A stretch of DNA of 64,000 nucleotides from Flaviflagellibacter rhizophilus (GCF_033898525.1 NZ_JAXAFJ010000001.1:558001-622000), one strand, 5' to 3'. Shown: positions 18,857-28,117, counted from the first letter of the stretch. Numbers and translations: made by a program. Notes: a model not told the origin generated them from the sequence alone.

Positions 18857-19236
18857 TGATGGCCCGTCTTCGTCCGCATCACGCTGGCTTCGAGAAAGTC
18901 GTTCAGCGCCTGCGCCGTCAGAGGCTTGGACAAGAAGCTCGCACCCGCTTCTCGTGCACGATTGACGATCTCGACCTGATGGTTGGCCGAGATGACAGCC
19001 ACCGGAAGCTCGGGATAAAGCGCCAGCAGTTCGGCGGCGAGGGTCAGGCCATCGCGCCCCGGCATGTTGAAGTCCAGCAACGCCACGTCGATCGGTGATC
19101 GACGGGCAAGTTCCAGGGCCTCGTCGGCGTTCGCGGCCTCTATCCTGATCCAGTCGGGGTGGCTGGCATTCAGCGCCTTGGCCACGGACATGCGGGCCAG
19201 CTTGCTGTCGTCGACAATAAGAACCTTGATGCTCAT
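18853..19236 (-). CDS. Single-domain response regulator (CheY-like)
   Basis: A 127-residue receiver domain with an acidic pair in IVDDSK, the phosphorylation Asp in LLDFNMPG (about D55), and the conserved Lys in FLSKPLT. The ATG at 19236 starts exactly at the receiver; the open frame extends 16 more residues that look non-native. It overlaps cheC by 4 nt. It is one of two stand-alone receivers here, probably phosphorylated by CheA or the hybrid kinase and reset by CheC. Confidence 0.88.
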   Translation of the reverse strand: MSIKVLIVDDSKLARMSVAKALNASHPDWIRIEAANADEALELARRSPIDVALLDFNMPGRDGLTLAAELLALYPELPVAVISANHQVEIVNRAREAGASFLSKPLTAQALNDFLEASVMRTKTGHQ

Positions 19237-19299
19237 GCAGTACTCGTATCCCCGCGAAGCGCCGGAGACATAGCGTTTTTTCATCCTGCAGCGGAATCG

Positions 19300-19554
19300 C
19301 TAAGGGCGCGTTGCGGATGCCTTCATCGTGTCATCAATGAACCTTTGCAGCCATTCGCCGCGCGGTGGTCCGAGGGTCTGCGCCTTCGAGGCCAGCAGCA
19401 CCTGGATGACGGCTGTGTGAGCCCTGTCGCACAGGCGCCAGTCCACGACCGCGCCAGGCAGGGAGAGCAGGTGCCTGAGCAGGGCCTCGGCGTCCTCGGC
19501 ACCACAGCTGCCTTCCATCTCGATGGTGCCGTGGTCTGTTGCCCGCACGCTCAT
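19300..19554 (-). CDS. Small STAS-like protein
   Basis: An 84-residue protein resembling a short STAS domain: a beta strand (TIEMEG), an early helix, then VDWRLCDRAHTAVIQVLLA where antisigma-antagonist proteins usually have the switch loop and helix. Ser/Thr phosphorylation in that loop is typical of the family, but which residue would serve here is unclear. Its start overlaps cheA by 4 nt (ATGA). Small STAS-like proteins occur in some proteobacterial chemosensory operons; the partner is unknown. Confidence 0.65.
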   Translation of the reverse strand: MSVRATDHGTIEMEGSCGAEDAEALLRHLLSLPGAVVDWRLCDRAHTAVIQVLLASKAQTLGPPRGEWLQRFIDDTMKASATRP

Positions 19555-21758
19555 CGCAGCAATTCCTCAAGATCGAGCACAAGCATCACCCGACCGTCGC
19601 CGAGAAGAGTTGTGCCGCCGATGCCTGGCATACCGGCCAGGAGCCCTTCGACCGGCTTGAGCATCACAACCATTCGCTCGCCGAGACGCTCGACCTCCAC
19701 GGCACCAACTCCGTCGCCGAGCGATGCAACCACGAGGATCGCATCGGCAGGCTCGTCCTGCGATGCAGGAAGATCGAGCGTACGCGCCAGATCCACCACG
19801 GGAATCGTGCGGTTGCGGAGCACGAACGCCTTGGCGGCGCCGATGGCGATGATCCTCTCGCGCGGAAACCTCACCGTTTCGCGGACGGCTTCGAAAGGAA
19901 TGCCGAACACCTGCCCCCCGGCTTCCACGGTCATCACCCGCGTGATCATCACGGTGAATGGCAGGACGAACCGTACGATGGTCCCCTGCCCGGCCCGGCT
20001 GCCGATGCGGACGCGGCCACCCAGACGCTCCACGGCACTGCGCACGGCATCCATGCCGACGCCGCGCCCCGAGAGGCTGGTCACGGTCTGGGCGGTCGAG
20101 AAGCCGGGAGCGAAGATCAGATCCACGGCCTCCTCGTCGCTCATCGCGGCAAGCGCTTCCGCCGTGGCCACGCCGCGCGCCTCGGCAACCTGCCGGACGC
20201 GGGCGACGTCCACGCCCCCGCCATCATCCTCGACGCGGATCACGACCGTCTCGCCCTCGCGGGCGGCATTTAGCCTGATGGTCGCGACGGCCGGCTTCCG
20301 CCGCTCCGCGCGCAGGGCGGCGGGCTCCACACCATGATCCAGGGCATTGCGAAGCACGTGCAGCAATGGTTCGAAAAGGCTTTCGACAACCGCCTTGTCG
20401 GCTTCGGTCGCGTCGCCCTCGACAACCAGATTGATGGGCTTGTCCAGCTTCACGGACATGTCGCGCACGAGACGCGGGAACCGCTGGAACACATGGCGCA
20501 TCGGCAGCACGCGGATCTCCAGCATCGAGCGCTGAAGCTCGCCGGCAAGCCGCTCCAGAAGCGCATGCTGCTCCTTCAGCCTGGCGGCAACATCGGCAGG
20601 CGCTGTTCCCTCAAGGGCCAGCCCCGTGGTGTGCCCGAGCGCGTTCTTGAGCACGATCAGCTCGCCGGCCAACCGCACCACCGCGTCGATCTTCTCGACG
20701 TCGACGCGCAATGTCTGCGCCTGAAGGTCCTGCGGAACCGATGCGGATTGATCCGAGGGTTCCGGGGCAGTTTCGAGGGGACCGTCAAGTTCTGCCCGGA
20801 TTGCGGCGACCAGCATTCCGGGATCGGCTTCTTCCCGGCTCCGTTCGAGCGCGGCCTCTAACCGGGCCTGCGCCTCCCCGAGACCTGCGTGCCGCAGCAC
20901 ATTGATCGACACGGCAGCTGCCGACCCGATCCGGCCCCCGACATCTTCGGCCTGCGACTGGCCGAGCATCGCCATCTGCTCACGGAGCACCGCGACCGCC
21001 TCTGCCGAGAGGCCTCCCCTGCCCGGTCCTTGAAGCACGGCCGGGCGCAGCTCTTCGAGGTCCACCTGCGCGCCGAGATCGTGGAGTGCCGCCCTGACCT
21101 CGGCGACAGGTGCGGTGCTCAAGGCCGTGATGACGATCTGGCACGTGAACGGGTCGAACGCCTCCAGCGCGGCCCATGACGAGCGTGGCCCCAGGCTCAC
21201 CGCGGCGACGCCGGGCAGCGCCTCGATCCGTGCAAGAGGGTCTTCGCCGCGGAAGAAGCTGTCAGGCTGGGGGGTATAGCGGAGCGCCGTGGCGGCGGCT
21301 CCGGCTATTCCGACATGCTCAGCGACAAGCTGGGCGACCCAGTCGTCATTGGCCGCTCCGGTATTGGGAAACCCCTGCTCGCGGCCCGCCTCGAACCGTG
21401 CGAGCACCGCATCGGCGGCCGCATCAGCCCCCTCCGGCACGTCACCGCTGGCCTGCATGGCATCCAGCCATTGCACCACCTGGTCGAGGCAGGCCAACAG
21501 CCGTCCGGTCGCGGCAGGCGTCAGCGTCTCGCCACCCGCCCGGACGGCGGCGAGCAGATCCTCGCCGGCATGCAGCACCCGGCCCATGGCGTCGAAGTCG
21601 ACGATGCCGGCCGCGCCCTTCAGCGTGTGGAAGGCCCGGAAGGCGCTGTCCAGCCGCTCGGCCTGACCGGGATCCTGCTCCAGTGCGAGGAGGTCCTCGG
21701 TCGCCTGTACGACGAGTTCCCGCGCCTCGACGAGAAACTGTTCGATGAAGTCATCCAT
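19551..21758 (-). CDS. cheA: Chemotaxis histidine kinase CheA
   Basis: A 735-residue kinase with an Hpt (P1) domain whose phospho-His is H44 in RAFHTLKGAAG. A 150-residue middle region follows, with DPLARIEALPGVAAV in place of a standard P2. Then come the dimerisation helices, an ATPase domain (ALDHG N box, GRGVGMDAV G box) and a C-terminal CheW-like P5 domain. It would phosphorylate the receivers and CheB. It overlaps the upstream receiver by 8 nt and the STAS gene by 4 nt. Confidence 0.93.
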   Translation of the reverse strand: MDDFIEQFLVEARELVVQATEDLLALEQDPGQAERLDSAFRAFHTLKGAAGIVDFDAMGRVLHAGEDLLAAVRAGGETLTPAATGRLLACLDQVVQWLDAMQASGDVPEGADAAADAVLARFEAGREQGFPNTGAANDDWVAQLVAEHVGIAGAAATALRYTPQPDSFFRGEDPLARIEALPGVAAVSLGPRSSWAALEAFDPFTCQIVITALSTAPVAEVRAALHDLGAQVDLEELRPAVLQGPGRGGLSAEAVAVLREQMAMLGQSQAEDVGGRIGSAAAVSINVLRHAGLGEAQARLEAALERSREEADPGMLVAAIRAELDGPLETAPEPSDQSASVPQDLQAQTLRVDVEKIDAVVRLAGELIVLKNALGHTTGLALEGTAPADVAARLKEQHALLERLAGELQRSMLEIRVLPMRHVFQRFPRLVRDMSVKLDKPINLVVEGDATEADKAVVESLFEPLLHVLRNALDHGVEPAALRAERRKPAVATIRLNAAREGETVVIRVEDDGGGVDVARVRQVAEARGVATAEALAAMSDEEAVDLIFAPGFSTAQTVTSLSGRGVGMDAVRSAVERLGGRVRIGSRAGQGTIVRFVLPFTVMITRVMTVEAGGQVFGIPFEAVRETVRFPRERIIAIGAAKAFVLRNRTIPVVDLARTLDLPASQDEPADAILVVASLGDGVGAVEVERLGERMVVMLKPVEGLLAGMPGIGGTTLLGDGRVMLVLDLEELLR

Positions 21759-22146
21759 GCCCGGGAGCCCCGCAGAGCATGGCGGCGTATTCGGCCAGGG
21801 TGTCCTGAGCCAGCGGTTTCACCAGGTAGAAGTTCGCACCGGCCGCGCGGGCGGCGGCCACGTCTTGCGCCCCGGCTTCCGTGCTGGTCACGAGCGCCGG
21901 AATGCATGCCTCCGGCCCCTCTTGGCGGCGGAGCCGCCTCAGGAAGGTCATGCCGTCCATCTGCGGCATGTTCACGTCCACGATCAGCAGGTCGACAGGC
22001 GTGCTGAGCAGCTTCTCCAGCGCCTCAAGCCCGTTCATGGCTTCCTCCACCTCGTAGCCGGCCCGCTCCAGCGCATCGCGGTAGTAGAGCCGGACGAGAG
22101 CCGCATCGTCGACGATCATCACGCGCTTCCTGGATGGGTCAGCCAC
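21751..22146 (-). CDS. cheY: CheY-like response regulator
   Basis: A 131-residue receiver with acidic pair in MIVDDAAL, phosphorylation Asp about D57 in LIVDVNMPQMDG, and Lys in YLVKPLAQ. The GTG at 22146 is preferred: it gives a normal CheY N-terminus and overlaps the cheR stop by 8 nt. An upstream in-frame start would add 14 atypical residues. Whether it drives a flagellar motor cannot be told; no flagellar gene is in the window. Confidence 0.85.
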   Translation of the reverse strand: MADPSRKRVMIVDDAALVRLYYRDALERAGYEVEEAMNGLEALEKLLSTPVDLLIVDVNMPQMDGMTFLRRLRRQEGPEACIPALVTSTEAGAQDVAAARAAGANFYLVKPLAQDTLAEYAAMLCGAPGHG

Positions 22147-22987
22147 GCGCAGCCTCCGGTGGTCGCTGGTAGACAATGGCATCCGCATAGCGGCGCACCT
22201 CGAAGAGCGGCGAGATGCGGCTCATGGATTCCGTATGGCCAAGGCAGATGAATCCTCCGGGCCTGAGGTTCTCGAACAGGTTTTCGGCCGCCACGCGCCG
22301 CGAGGCGTCATCGAAGTAGATCAGCACGTTTCGGCAGAAGATGATGTCGAACTGGCCGTGGGCGCGCGTCTCCGCAGGCTCGACAAGGTTCACGGGCGAG
22401 AACCGCACGGACTGGCGCAGATCGTCGATGATCTGCCAGTCTCCCCCTTCGTGTTCATGAAAGTAGCGTTCGACCAGAGCGGACGTCAGCCGCATCAGGG
22501 CTCGCTGCCGGTACACGCCCCGCTCAGCCGCCCTCAGCACCTTCGTGTCGATGTCCGAACCCAGTATCTCGATGTCGTGGCGATCCACCTCGGGCCAGGT
22601 CTCCAGCAGCCACATCGCGATGGAATAGGGCTCCTCGCCGGTGGAGCACGGAACGGACCAGATGCGGATCGGGTCGCCCGGTCTCTTGGCCCGAACCCTC
22701 TCGCCCAGCAGGTCGCTGGTCATGCAGCGGAGCTGGTGGTCCTCGCGATAGAAATAGGTCTCGTTCACCGTGAAGGCGTTGATGAACTGCTCCACCTCGC
22801 CGTCCGCATCGATGCGCAGCCGCGCGAAGTAGCTGGCGAAGCTTGCGGCCCCGACCGCCTTCATCCTGTCGAAGATGCGCCGCTCGACGTAATATCGCTT
22901 GCTCTCGGTGAACACCATTCCGGTGCGGCGGTAGACGAACTCGCAGAGCCTGCGGAACTCCTCTTCAGAAACGGGCTGTTCAGCCAC
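22139..22987 (-). CDS. cheR: CheR protein-glutamate methyltransferase
   Basis: A 282-residue SAM-dependent methyltransferase: an alpha-helical N-terminal domain, then the catalytic domain with NETYFYRE, the SAM-binding VPCSTGEEPYSIAM, and DIIFCRNVLIYF. It would methylate glutamates on the soluble receptor encoded at the start of the operon. No C-terminal TPR or pentapeptide-binding extension is present. Overlaps of 8 nt join it to both neighbours. Confidence 0.93.
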   Translation of the reverse strand: MAEQPVSEEEFRRLCEFVYRRTGMVFTESKRYYVERRIFDRMKAVGAASFASYFARLRIDADGEVEQFINAFTVNETYFYREDHQLRCMTSDLLGERVRAKRPGDPIRIWSVPCSTGEEPYSIAMWLLETWPEVDRHDIEILGSDIDTKVLRAAERGVYRQRALMRLTSALVERYFHEHEGGDWQIIDDLRQSVRFSPVNLVEPAETRAHGQFDIIFCRNVLIYFDDASRRVAAENLFENLRPGGFICLGHTESMSRISPLFEVRRYADAIVYQRPPEAARG

Positions 22988-23612
22988 GCGGCCCGCCGTC
23001 CCCGGAGCCGATCCGGTCGGCCGCGACCTTTATCGAGAAGCCCAGAAAAGCCTCTTCCGGAAAACGCGCCGCACATCTCTGAAGCGCGGGCAGCGCCTCG
23101 GCCGTACCGATCTCCGCCAGCACTTCCACGGCCGCCGCACACACATTGACCTCCGGCTCGTCGTCGAGCAGCCCGGCCAGAAGGCGCGAGCCTTCGTCCG
23201 CCGGCAGGCCACGCGCCAATTCGCAGGCCAGGAGCCGCACATCAGGATCGCGGTCTCCGAGGAGCAGCGGCAGATGCACGCGGCACGCGGAAGGCATGGC
23301 GCGCAAGGCATCCAGCGCACCCGCGCGCAGCCCGGCATCGTCGGAGCGCAGGCAGGGGATCATCACCGCCACGGCGTTTTCGGCCTGGCCCGCCCGGGAC
23401 AGCGCGGTGAAGATCGCTTCCCGCACCCTTGGATCCGGCTCCACCGGGAGAGCCCGGCCAAGAGCCTCGATCCCGCCCGGCAGTTCGGCTGCACGACGGG
23501 CAGCGGCGAAACGCGCCTCAGCGCTTGGAGCCGTGAGCGACGACAGGATGTCCGCCTCCGGGATCGCCGCAGGTTCAGGTGTGCCTGCAAGGTCTTTGCG
23601 GATCAGGGGCAT
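22980..23612 (-). CDS. HEAT-repeat protein in chemosensory operon
   Basis: A 210-residue protein of paired helices with recurring HEAT-like units (VREAIFTALSRAG, LRAGALDALRAM, VRLLACELARGL, VCAAAVEVLAEIG). It resembles PBS lyase/HEAT_2-type scaffolds. It has no signal peptide. It sits between cheB (10-nt overlap) and cheR (8-nt overlap), so it is probably a structural part or adaptor of the pathway. No enzymatic motif is visible. Confidence 0.78.
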   Translation of the reverse strand: MPLIRKDLAGTPEPAAIPEADILSSLTAPSAEARFAAARRAAELPGGIEALGRALPVEPDPRVREAIFTALSRAGQAENAVAVMIPCLRSDDAGLRAGALDALRAMPSACRVHLPLLLGDRDPDVRLLACELARGLPADEGSRLLAGLLDDEPEVNVCAAAVEVLAEIGTAEALPALQRCAARFPEEAFLGFSIKVAADRIGSGDGGPRG

Positions 23613-24697
23613 TTCGGCACCAGGCGCTGCAGACGCCCTGCAATCAAGGGCAACGGCTCCACGAAATCGGCTCCCCCGGCCTTCACAAGTTCGCCCGGCA
23701 TGCCCCAGACCACCGCCGTCTCCTCGGCCTCCGCGATGGTGCGTCCACCCAGTTCCCGCAGCCGGGCCATGGCTCCGGCACCGTCATTGCCCATGCCGGT
23801 CATGAGTACGCCGACGAGTTGGCTTGCCGGGAGATGCTCCATGGCCGTCCTCACCAATCGATCGGCGCTCGGGTGCCAAGGGTAATCACGTTCGGGCGGC
23901 GCGGCCATGGCCACCCGGCCGGCAGGCCGGGTGGACACGATGAGGTCGGCCTCGCCACGGCCGATATAGACCATGCCCGCCTCCAGCAGGACGGGTGCTC
24001 CAGCCTCGACGACCTTAAGCGCGCACAATCCATCCAGACGGCGGGCCAGCGCACCCGTGAAGCTTGCCGGCATATGTTGCGCCACGAGGATGGGCCAAGG
24101 GAAGCCTGCGGGGAGGCGGGTCAGCAAGGCTTCCAGTGCCGGCGGCCCGCCCGTCGACGTGCCCACCAGAACAAGGCCATCCCCCTGCGCCGCCGCAAGG
24201 CTGGGGCCTGTCACGAGCTCCGCATCCGCCTTGCGGGCGATAGCGGGAGCCGCGCCCCCGATGCGGTGCCGGACCCTTTCCTTCAGGCGCAGGCTGGACC
24301 TGAGCTTCGCCCCCGCGGCCGCGCGCACCTTGGCGACAAGCTGGGGCACGAACTCGTCCATCCGCAGCGAGACTGCACCCGTTGGCTTGGCGACGAAATC
24401 GACGGCGCCGAGCCGTAGGGCCTCCAGCGTCGCTTCCGCGCCGGCGGCGGTGAGTTGGGACACCATGATCACCGGCTTCGGACGTTCGACCATGATGCGG
24501 TCGAGGCAGGCGAGGCCATCCAGCTTGGGCATGTGGACGTCGAGCGTCACGACGTCGGGATCGAACACGGTAAGCCGGTCGAGCGCCTCCAGCCCGTCGC
24601 GGGCGAATTCAACCTGGAAGTCCGGTTCCACTGCAAAGGCCTGGCCGAGCAGCTTCCGCACAAGTGCGGAATCGTCCACCACGAGGATCTTGATCAA
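23603..24697 (-). CDS. cheB: CheB protein-glutamate methylesterase/deamidase
   Basis: A 364-residue protein: an N-terminal receiver (phosphorylation Asp D53 in TLDVHMPKLDG) linked to the methylesterase domain with catalytic triad S181 (GTSTGGP), H208 (AQHMP) and D305 (GMGNDGA). It removes methyl groups from receptor glutamates in response to CheA. The long linker (about 115-170) is basic. It overlaps the triple-CheW gene by 4 nt. Confidence 0.94.
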   Translation of the reverse strand: MIKILVVDDSALVRKLLGQAFAVEPDFQVEFARDGLEALDRLTVFDPDVVTLDVHMPKLDGLACLDRIMVERPKPVIMVSQLTAAGAEATLEALRLGAVDFVAKPTGAVSLRMDEFVPQLVAKVRAAAGAKLRSSLRLKERVRHRIGGAAPAIARKADAELVTGPSLAAAQGDGLVLVGTSTGGPPALEALLTRLPAGFPWPILVAQHMPASFTGALARRLDGLCALKVVEAGAPVLLEAGMVYIGRGEADLIVSTRPAGRVAMAAPPERDYPWHPSADRLVRTAMEHLPASQLVGVLMTGMGNDGAGAMARLRELGGRTIAEAEETAVVWGMPGELVKAGGADFVEPLPLIAGRLQRLVPKCP

Positions 24698-26205
24698 GGA
24701 TCGAGCCGCTCCGCTCTCGTTGCGAAGTCGTCGAGGAGCACCTGTTCAGCCCGCGTCAGCAGCTCCGCCGGATCAAGCAACAGGATCATCCGACCGGCCC
24801 CGGGGGTGATGACGCCGTGCACCAGTTGCGTCGTCTCCCCGGCGAGATCGGGCGCGGGCTCTATGGCATCCGCCTCACTCCGCAGCACCTCGGTCACGCT
24901 GTCGACGATGATGCCTGCTTTCAGGCGCTGGGTGCTGATGACCACGAGGCGTCGCATCGCCCCGTCCGCAAGCTCCGGCATGTCGAAGCGGCGCCTCTGG
25001 TCGATGACGGGCAGCACCTCGCCGCGCCTATTGACGATGCCCTCAAGGAAGGCCGGAGCCTTCGGTACGCGGGTGATCTGATCCGGCACCCGCGCGACTT
25101 CGTTGACGGCCTCTACCGGCAGCGCGAATTCATCATCGCCAAGGCGGAAGACAAGAAAGCGGCGATCCGCACCCGTGCCGGTGGAAGGCGCCGAAGCTTC
25201 CAGCTCGGCCCCGCCGTTCAGTCGCCGCATGACCTCCTCCCGGAACAGGTGCTCGGGGGCGAGGATGGAGACCAGCCGCTTTCCCTCCTCGCCACGATAG
25301 ATGGACTTGATGGCCGCCTCGCCGCCGATCCGCGCGGCGAGAACGGGCGGAACGGGTTCGATCCGCGAAACATCGGCCGGGATGATGGCGCGCATCCGGT
25401 CCGCCACCAGCCCGACCCGGACGCCGCCAATGATGGTCACGACGACCCGCTCGTCCCCGGTCGCCGGCGCCAGGGGAAAACCGAGCAATCCGCGAAGGGA
25501 CATGAGTGTCAGCAGCCCGCCGCGATACGACACCACACCCAGAACGAGCGCTTCGGCTTTCGGCATCAGGGCTGTCGCAGGTGGAGCGGTGACGATCTCC
25601 CCGACCGCCGAGAGAGGAAGCCCGAATTCCTGTCCCGCAACCTCGAAGGTGACGAGCATCTCAACGTCCGCAGGGGCTTCGCTCTGCCGTGCATCGCCTG
25701 CGGAGCCATGTGCCGAGGCCTGTCGCGGCGGCCGTGAGCGAGGCGTGAAAGCCGCACCCAGAAGTGCCTGGATGTCGAGAATCCGGGCGACGCCTCGCCC
25801 CTGTCCGGCCTCGAACGCGCCACGCAGCCTTTCGCCACGCTCGGCGCCCAGCTCCGCCTGCATGGTCTCCACACGGGCCCCGTCCACGCTGAGCAGTTCA
25901 TCCACATGATCGACCGCGAGCACCACAGGGGCTGCTCCCATCAGGACGATTGCGCGCGATGCCGCCGCACCGCTGCTCTCATCCTGCCCCAGCAGACCCC
26001 GGACACTTGCGACCGGCAGCACCGCGCCACGCAGATTGGCGACGCCGAGCAGGCCCCTCGGCCCGTGCGGCACACGTGTGACCGGTGGCACCCGCACGAT
26101 CTCGGCCACCTCTTCCGAGGGCAAGGCGTACAGCCGCGCACCTATGCGGAATGTGAGGAACCGCCGCGCCTCCTTTTGGCCCGCTGACCAGGCCGGATCA
26201 GCCAT
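24694..26205 (-). CDS. cheW: Triple-CheW-domain coupling protein
   Basis: A 503-residue protein made of three consecutive CheW-like domains, at about 14-160, 180-325 and 345-490. Each opens with a recognisable strand pair (FLTFRIGARLYALP, LVTFEVAGQEFGLP, FLVFRLGDDEFALP) and carries a G-V-x-x-x-RG turn. Standard CheW has one domain. It should couple the soluble receptor to CheA and could bridge several partners at once. It overlaps the receptor gene by 8 nt. Confidence 0.9.
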   Translation of the reverse strand: MADPAWSAGQKEARRFLTFRIGARLYALPSEEVAEIVRVPPVTRVPHGPRGLLGVANLRGAVLPVASVRGLLGQDESSGAAASRAIVLMGAAPVVLAVDHVDELLSVDGARVETMQAELGAERGERLRGAFEAGQGRGVARILDIQALLGAAFTPRSRPPRQASAHGSAGDARQSEAPADVEMLVTFEVAGQEFGLPLSAVGEIVTAPPATALMPKAEALVLGVVSYRGGLLTLMSLRGLLGFPLAPATGDERVVVTIIGGVRVGLVADRMRAIIPADVSRIEPVPPVLAARIGGEAAIKSIYRGEEGKRLVSILAPEHLFREEVMRRLNGGAELEASAPSTGTGADRRFLVFRLGDDEFALPVEAVNEVARVPDQITRVPKAPAFLEGIVNRRGEVLPVIDQRRRFDMPELADGAMRRLVVISTQRLKAGIIVDSVTEVLRSEADAIEPAPDLAGETTQLVHGVITPGAGRMILLLDPAELLTRAEQVLLDDFATRAERLDP

Positions 26206-28117
26206 TCTGCTTCAGCTCGTCGGCCAGCAGCGCGATCTCCTCGACCGCGGCGGCGAGATCCTCGGCGCCGCGCGCCTGCTGCGTCGACGCGGTAGCGGCC
26301 TGCCGGGCGGCGGCACTTGCCTCCTCTGCCGCCGAGGCGATCTGCCGGGCACCGGTTCCTGTCTGCACCACAGCCTCGAGAACCGTCTCGATGCCGTCGA
26401 GAATCGCCCGGCTGTTGGTGCCGAGTGCGTTGACCTCGGCATCGATCCTCTCGAGCGTTGCGAAGATCGCCCTGTTGCTCTGCACCTCGATCTCGGCTGC
26501 AGCGATGGCGGCTTCCAGATCACGGCGCAACCCGGCTGCTCCGTCGAGGATGCTGCGCACGGTGTCCTTGGCCACTTCCACGCTCTGGGACGCTTCCCGT
26601 GCAAGGGTGCGGATGTCTCCGGAGACCACGGCAAAGCCGCGCCCGGCATCCCCGGCCCTCGCCGCCTCCACCGACCCACTCACCGCCAGCATGTTGGTCT
26701 GGACGATGATGAGGCTGATGGCATCGATCACCTTCTCGATGCGGCGGCCGACGGTCTCGATGCCGCTGATGGTCGCGAGGCTCGTCCGCGTCATCTCACG
26801 CGCGCCGTCCACGCCCTCGATGAGCTTTTCGACCAGGCTGCGGCTCTCGCGCAGTGCAGCTTCCATCAGGGTTACGCGATCTGTCGCAACGTTGGCGTTG
26901 CTGCGGGACAGACCCGCGCTCTTCTCGATCTGCGCAAGCGCGGCCGAGGTCTGCTGCGTGGCGGCAGCCTGCTGCTGCGAGCCGCGGTTTATCTGCTCCA
27001 CCGCAGCCATGATCTGGCTGGCCGCGCTCGACAATTCCTGAATGGTCGCGGACAGCTCCTCTGCCGTCGCTCCGATCTGCTCGGCGGCGGAGGCTTCGGC
27101 GCGGCCGGCGTGCAGGGTCTCGGCCAGCACCGCCAATGCCTGCGCGGCGACCTGCCCCTGCTCGAGCGACTGGGCCTGCTGCTGGATGCCGAGCTGCGCT
27201 TCGGACGCTGCGGACGCCTGCTCCTCCGCGGCACCGGCCACCTGCTCGGCCCCGCGCTGCGCTTCCGAAGCCGCCCGTTCGGCCTCGATGGAGGCGTTCA
27301 GCGTCTCCTCGCTGCCGCGTGCGATACGCTCCATGTCGCTGCGCATCGCATCCAGCGTCTCGATCACTCCGGCGCCGGACTTCGCCTCTGCGATCGCAGC
27401 ATCCGCCGCATCCTTCACGGCGACGACGACGCCTCGCACATCGCGCTGGATGCCGTCGGCAAGCGCTCCAACTTCGAGGGCGCTTTTCTCGGAGGTCTCC
27501 GCCAGCGCCCGCACCTCTTCGGCCACGACCGCGAATCCGCGCCCGTGATCACCGGCACGCGCGGCCTCGATGGCGGCATTCAGCGCCAGAAGATTGGTCT
27601 GGTCGGAGATGCGGCTGACCGTGCGGGTGATGTCCCCGATATCGCGGGCGCGCCGATCCAGTTCGTTGATGATGGCGATGGACGCGGTCTGCCGCTCGGC
27701 ATTGCGCTCGATCGCGCGGACGGAGGTGGTGATCTGCACCGCCGTCTCCGCCAGGACGATCTGCACGGACTCGGTGCGGCGGCGCGATGCCTCCGCCTGC
27801 ACGCGGGACTCGGACAGGCTGGCGACGACGGTATTCATCGCGGCGAGCTGCTCCTGCGAAGCGCCCGCCGCCTCCTCGGCGCCGCTGGCGATCTGCTCCA
27901 TGGAGCGCCGCAGTTCCTCGGCTGCGGCCGAGGCTTCCGCTATGCCGCTCGCCAGTTCCTCGGTCGCGGCCGCGATGCGTCCCGCCAGCCTGTCCCCGCC
28001 TCCGGCAGGCGGGCGTCGGCTGCGGACCGGCGGCTGGACCGGCTCGGCCGTCGACGGTTCCGAGGGTGCAGCGCCGGTCCTCTTGCTCAGGATCTTTGAT
28101 GTCTTGACTAAGGTCAT
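26198..28117 (-). CDS. Soluble methyl-accepting chemotaxis protein, two signalling domains
   Basis: About 639 residues with no membrane segment and no recognised sensor domain. Long helical heptads carry two copies of the MCP hairpin tip: TNLLALNAAIEAARAG with GRGFAVVAEEVR, and later TNMLAVSGSVEAARAG with GRGFAVVSGDIR. The second departs from consensus at several tip positions. The ATG at 28117 is preferred because the frame upstream looks like non-coding leader; it is preceded by CCGGAACG. As first gene of the operon it is the probable input, reporting a cytoplasmic signal. Confidence 0.85.
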   Translation of the reverse strand: MTLVKTSKILSKRTGAAPSEPSTAEPVQPPVRSRRPPAGGGDRLAGRIAAATEELASGIAEASAAAEELRRSMEQIASGAEEAAGASQEQLAAMNTVVASLSESRVQAEASRRRTESVQIVLAETAVQITTSVRAIERNAERQTASIAIINELDRRARDIGDITRTVSRISDQTNLLALNAAIEAARAGDHGRGFAVVAEEVRALAETSEKSALEVGALADGIQRDVRGVVVAVKDAADAAIAEAKSGAGVIETLDAMRSDMERIARGSEETLNASIEAERAASEAQRGAEQVAGAAEEQASAASEAQLGIQQQAQSLEQGQVAAQALAVLAETLHAGRAEASAAEQIGATAEELSATIQELSSAASQIMAAVEQINRGSQQQAAATQQTSAALAQIEKSAGLSRSNANVATDRVTLMEAALRESRSLVEKLIEGVDGAREMTRTSLATISGIETVGRRIEKVIDAISLIIVQTNMLAVSGSVEAARAGDAGRGFAVVSGDIRTLAREASQSVEVAKDTVRSILDGAAGLRRDLEAAIAAAEIEVQSNRAIFATLERIDAEVNALGTNSRAILDGIETVLEAVVQTGTGARQIASAAEEASAAARQAATASTQQARGAEDLAAAVEEIALLADELKQNG

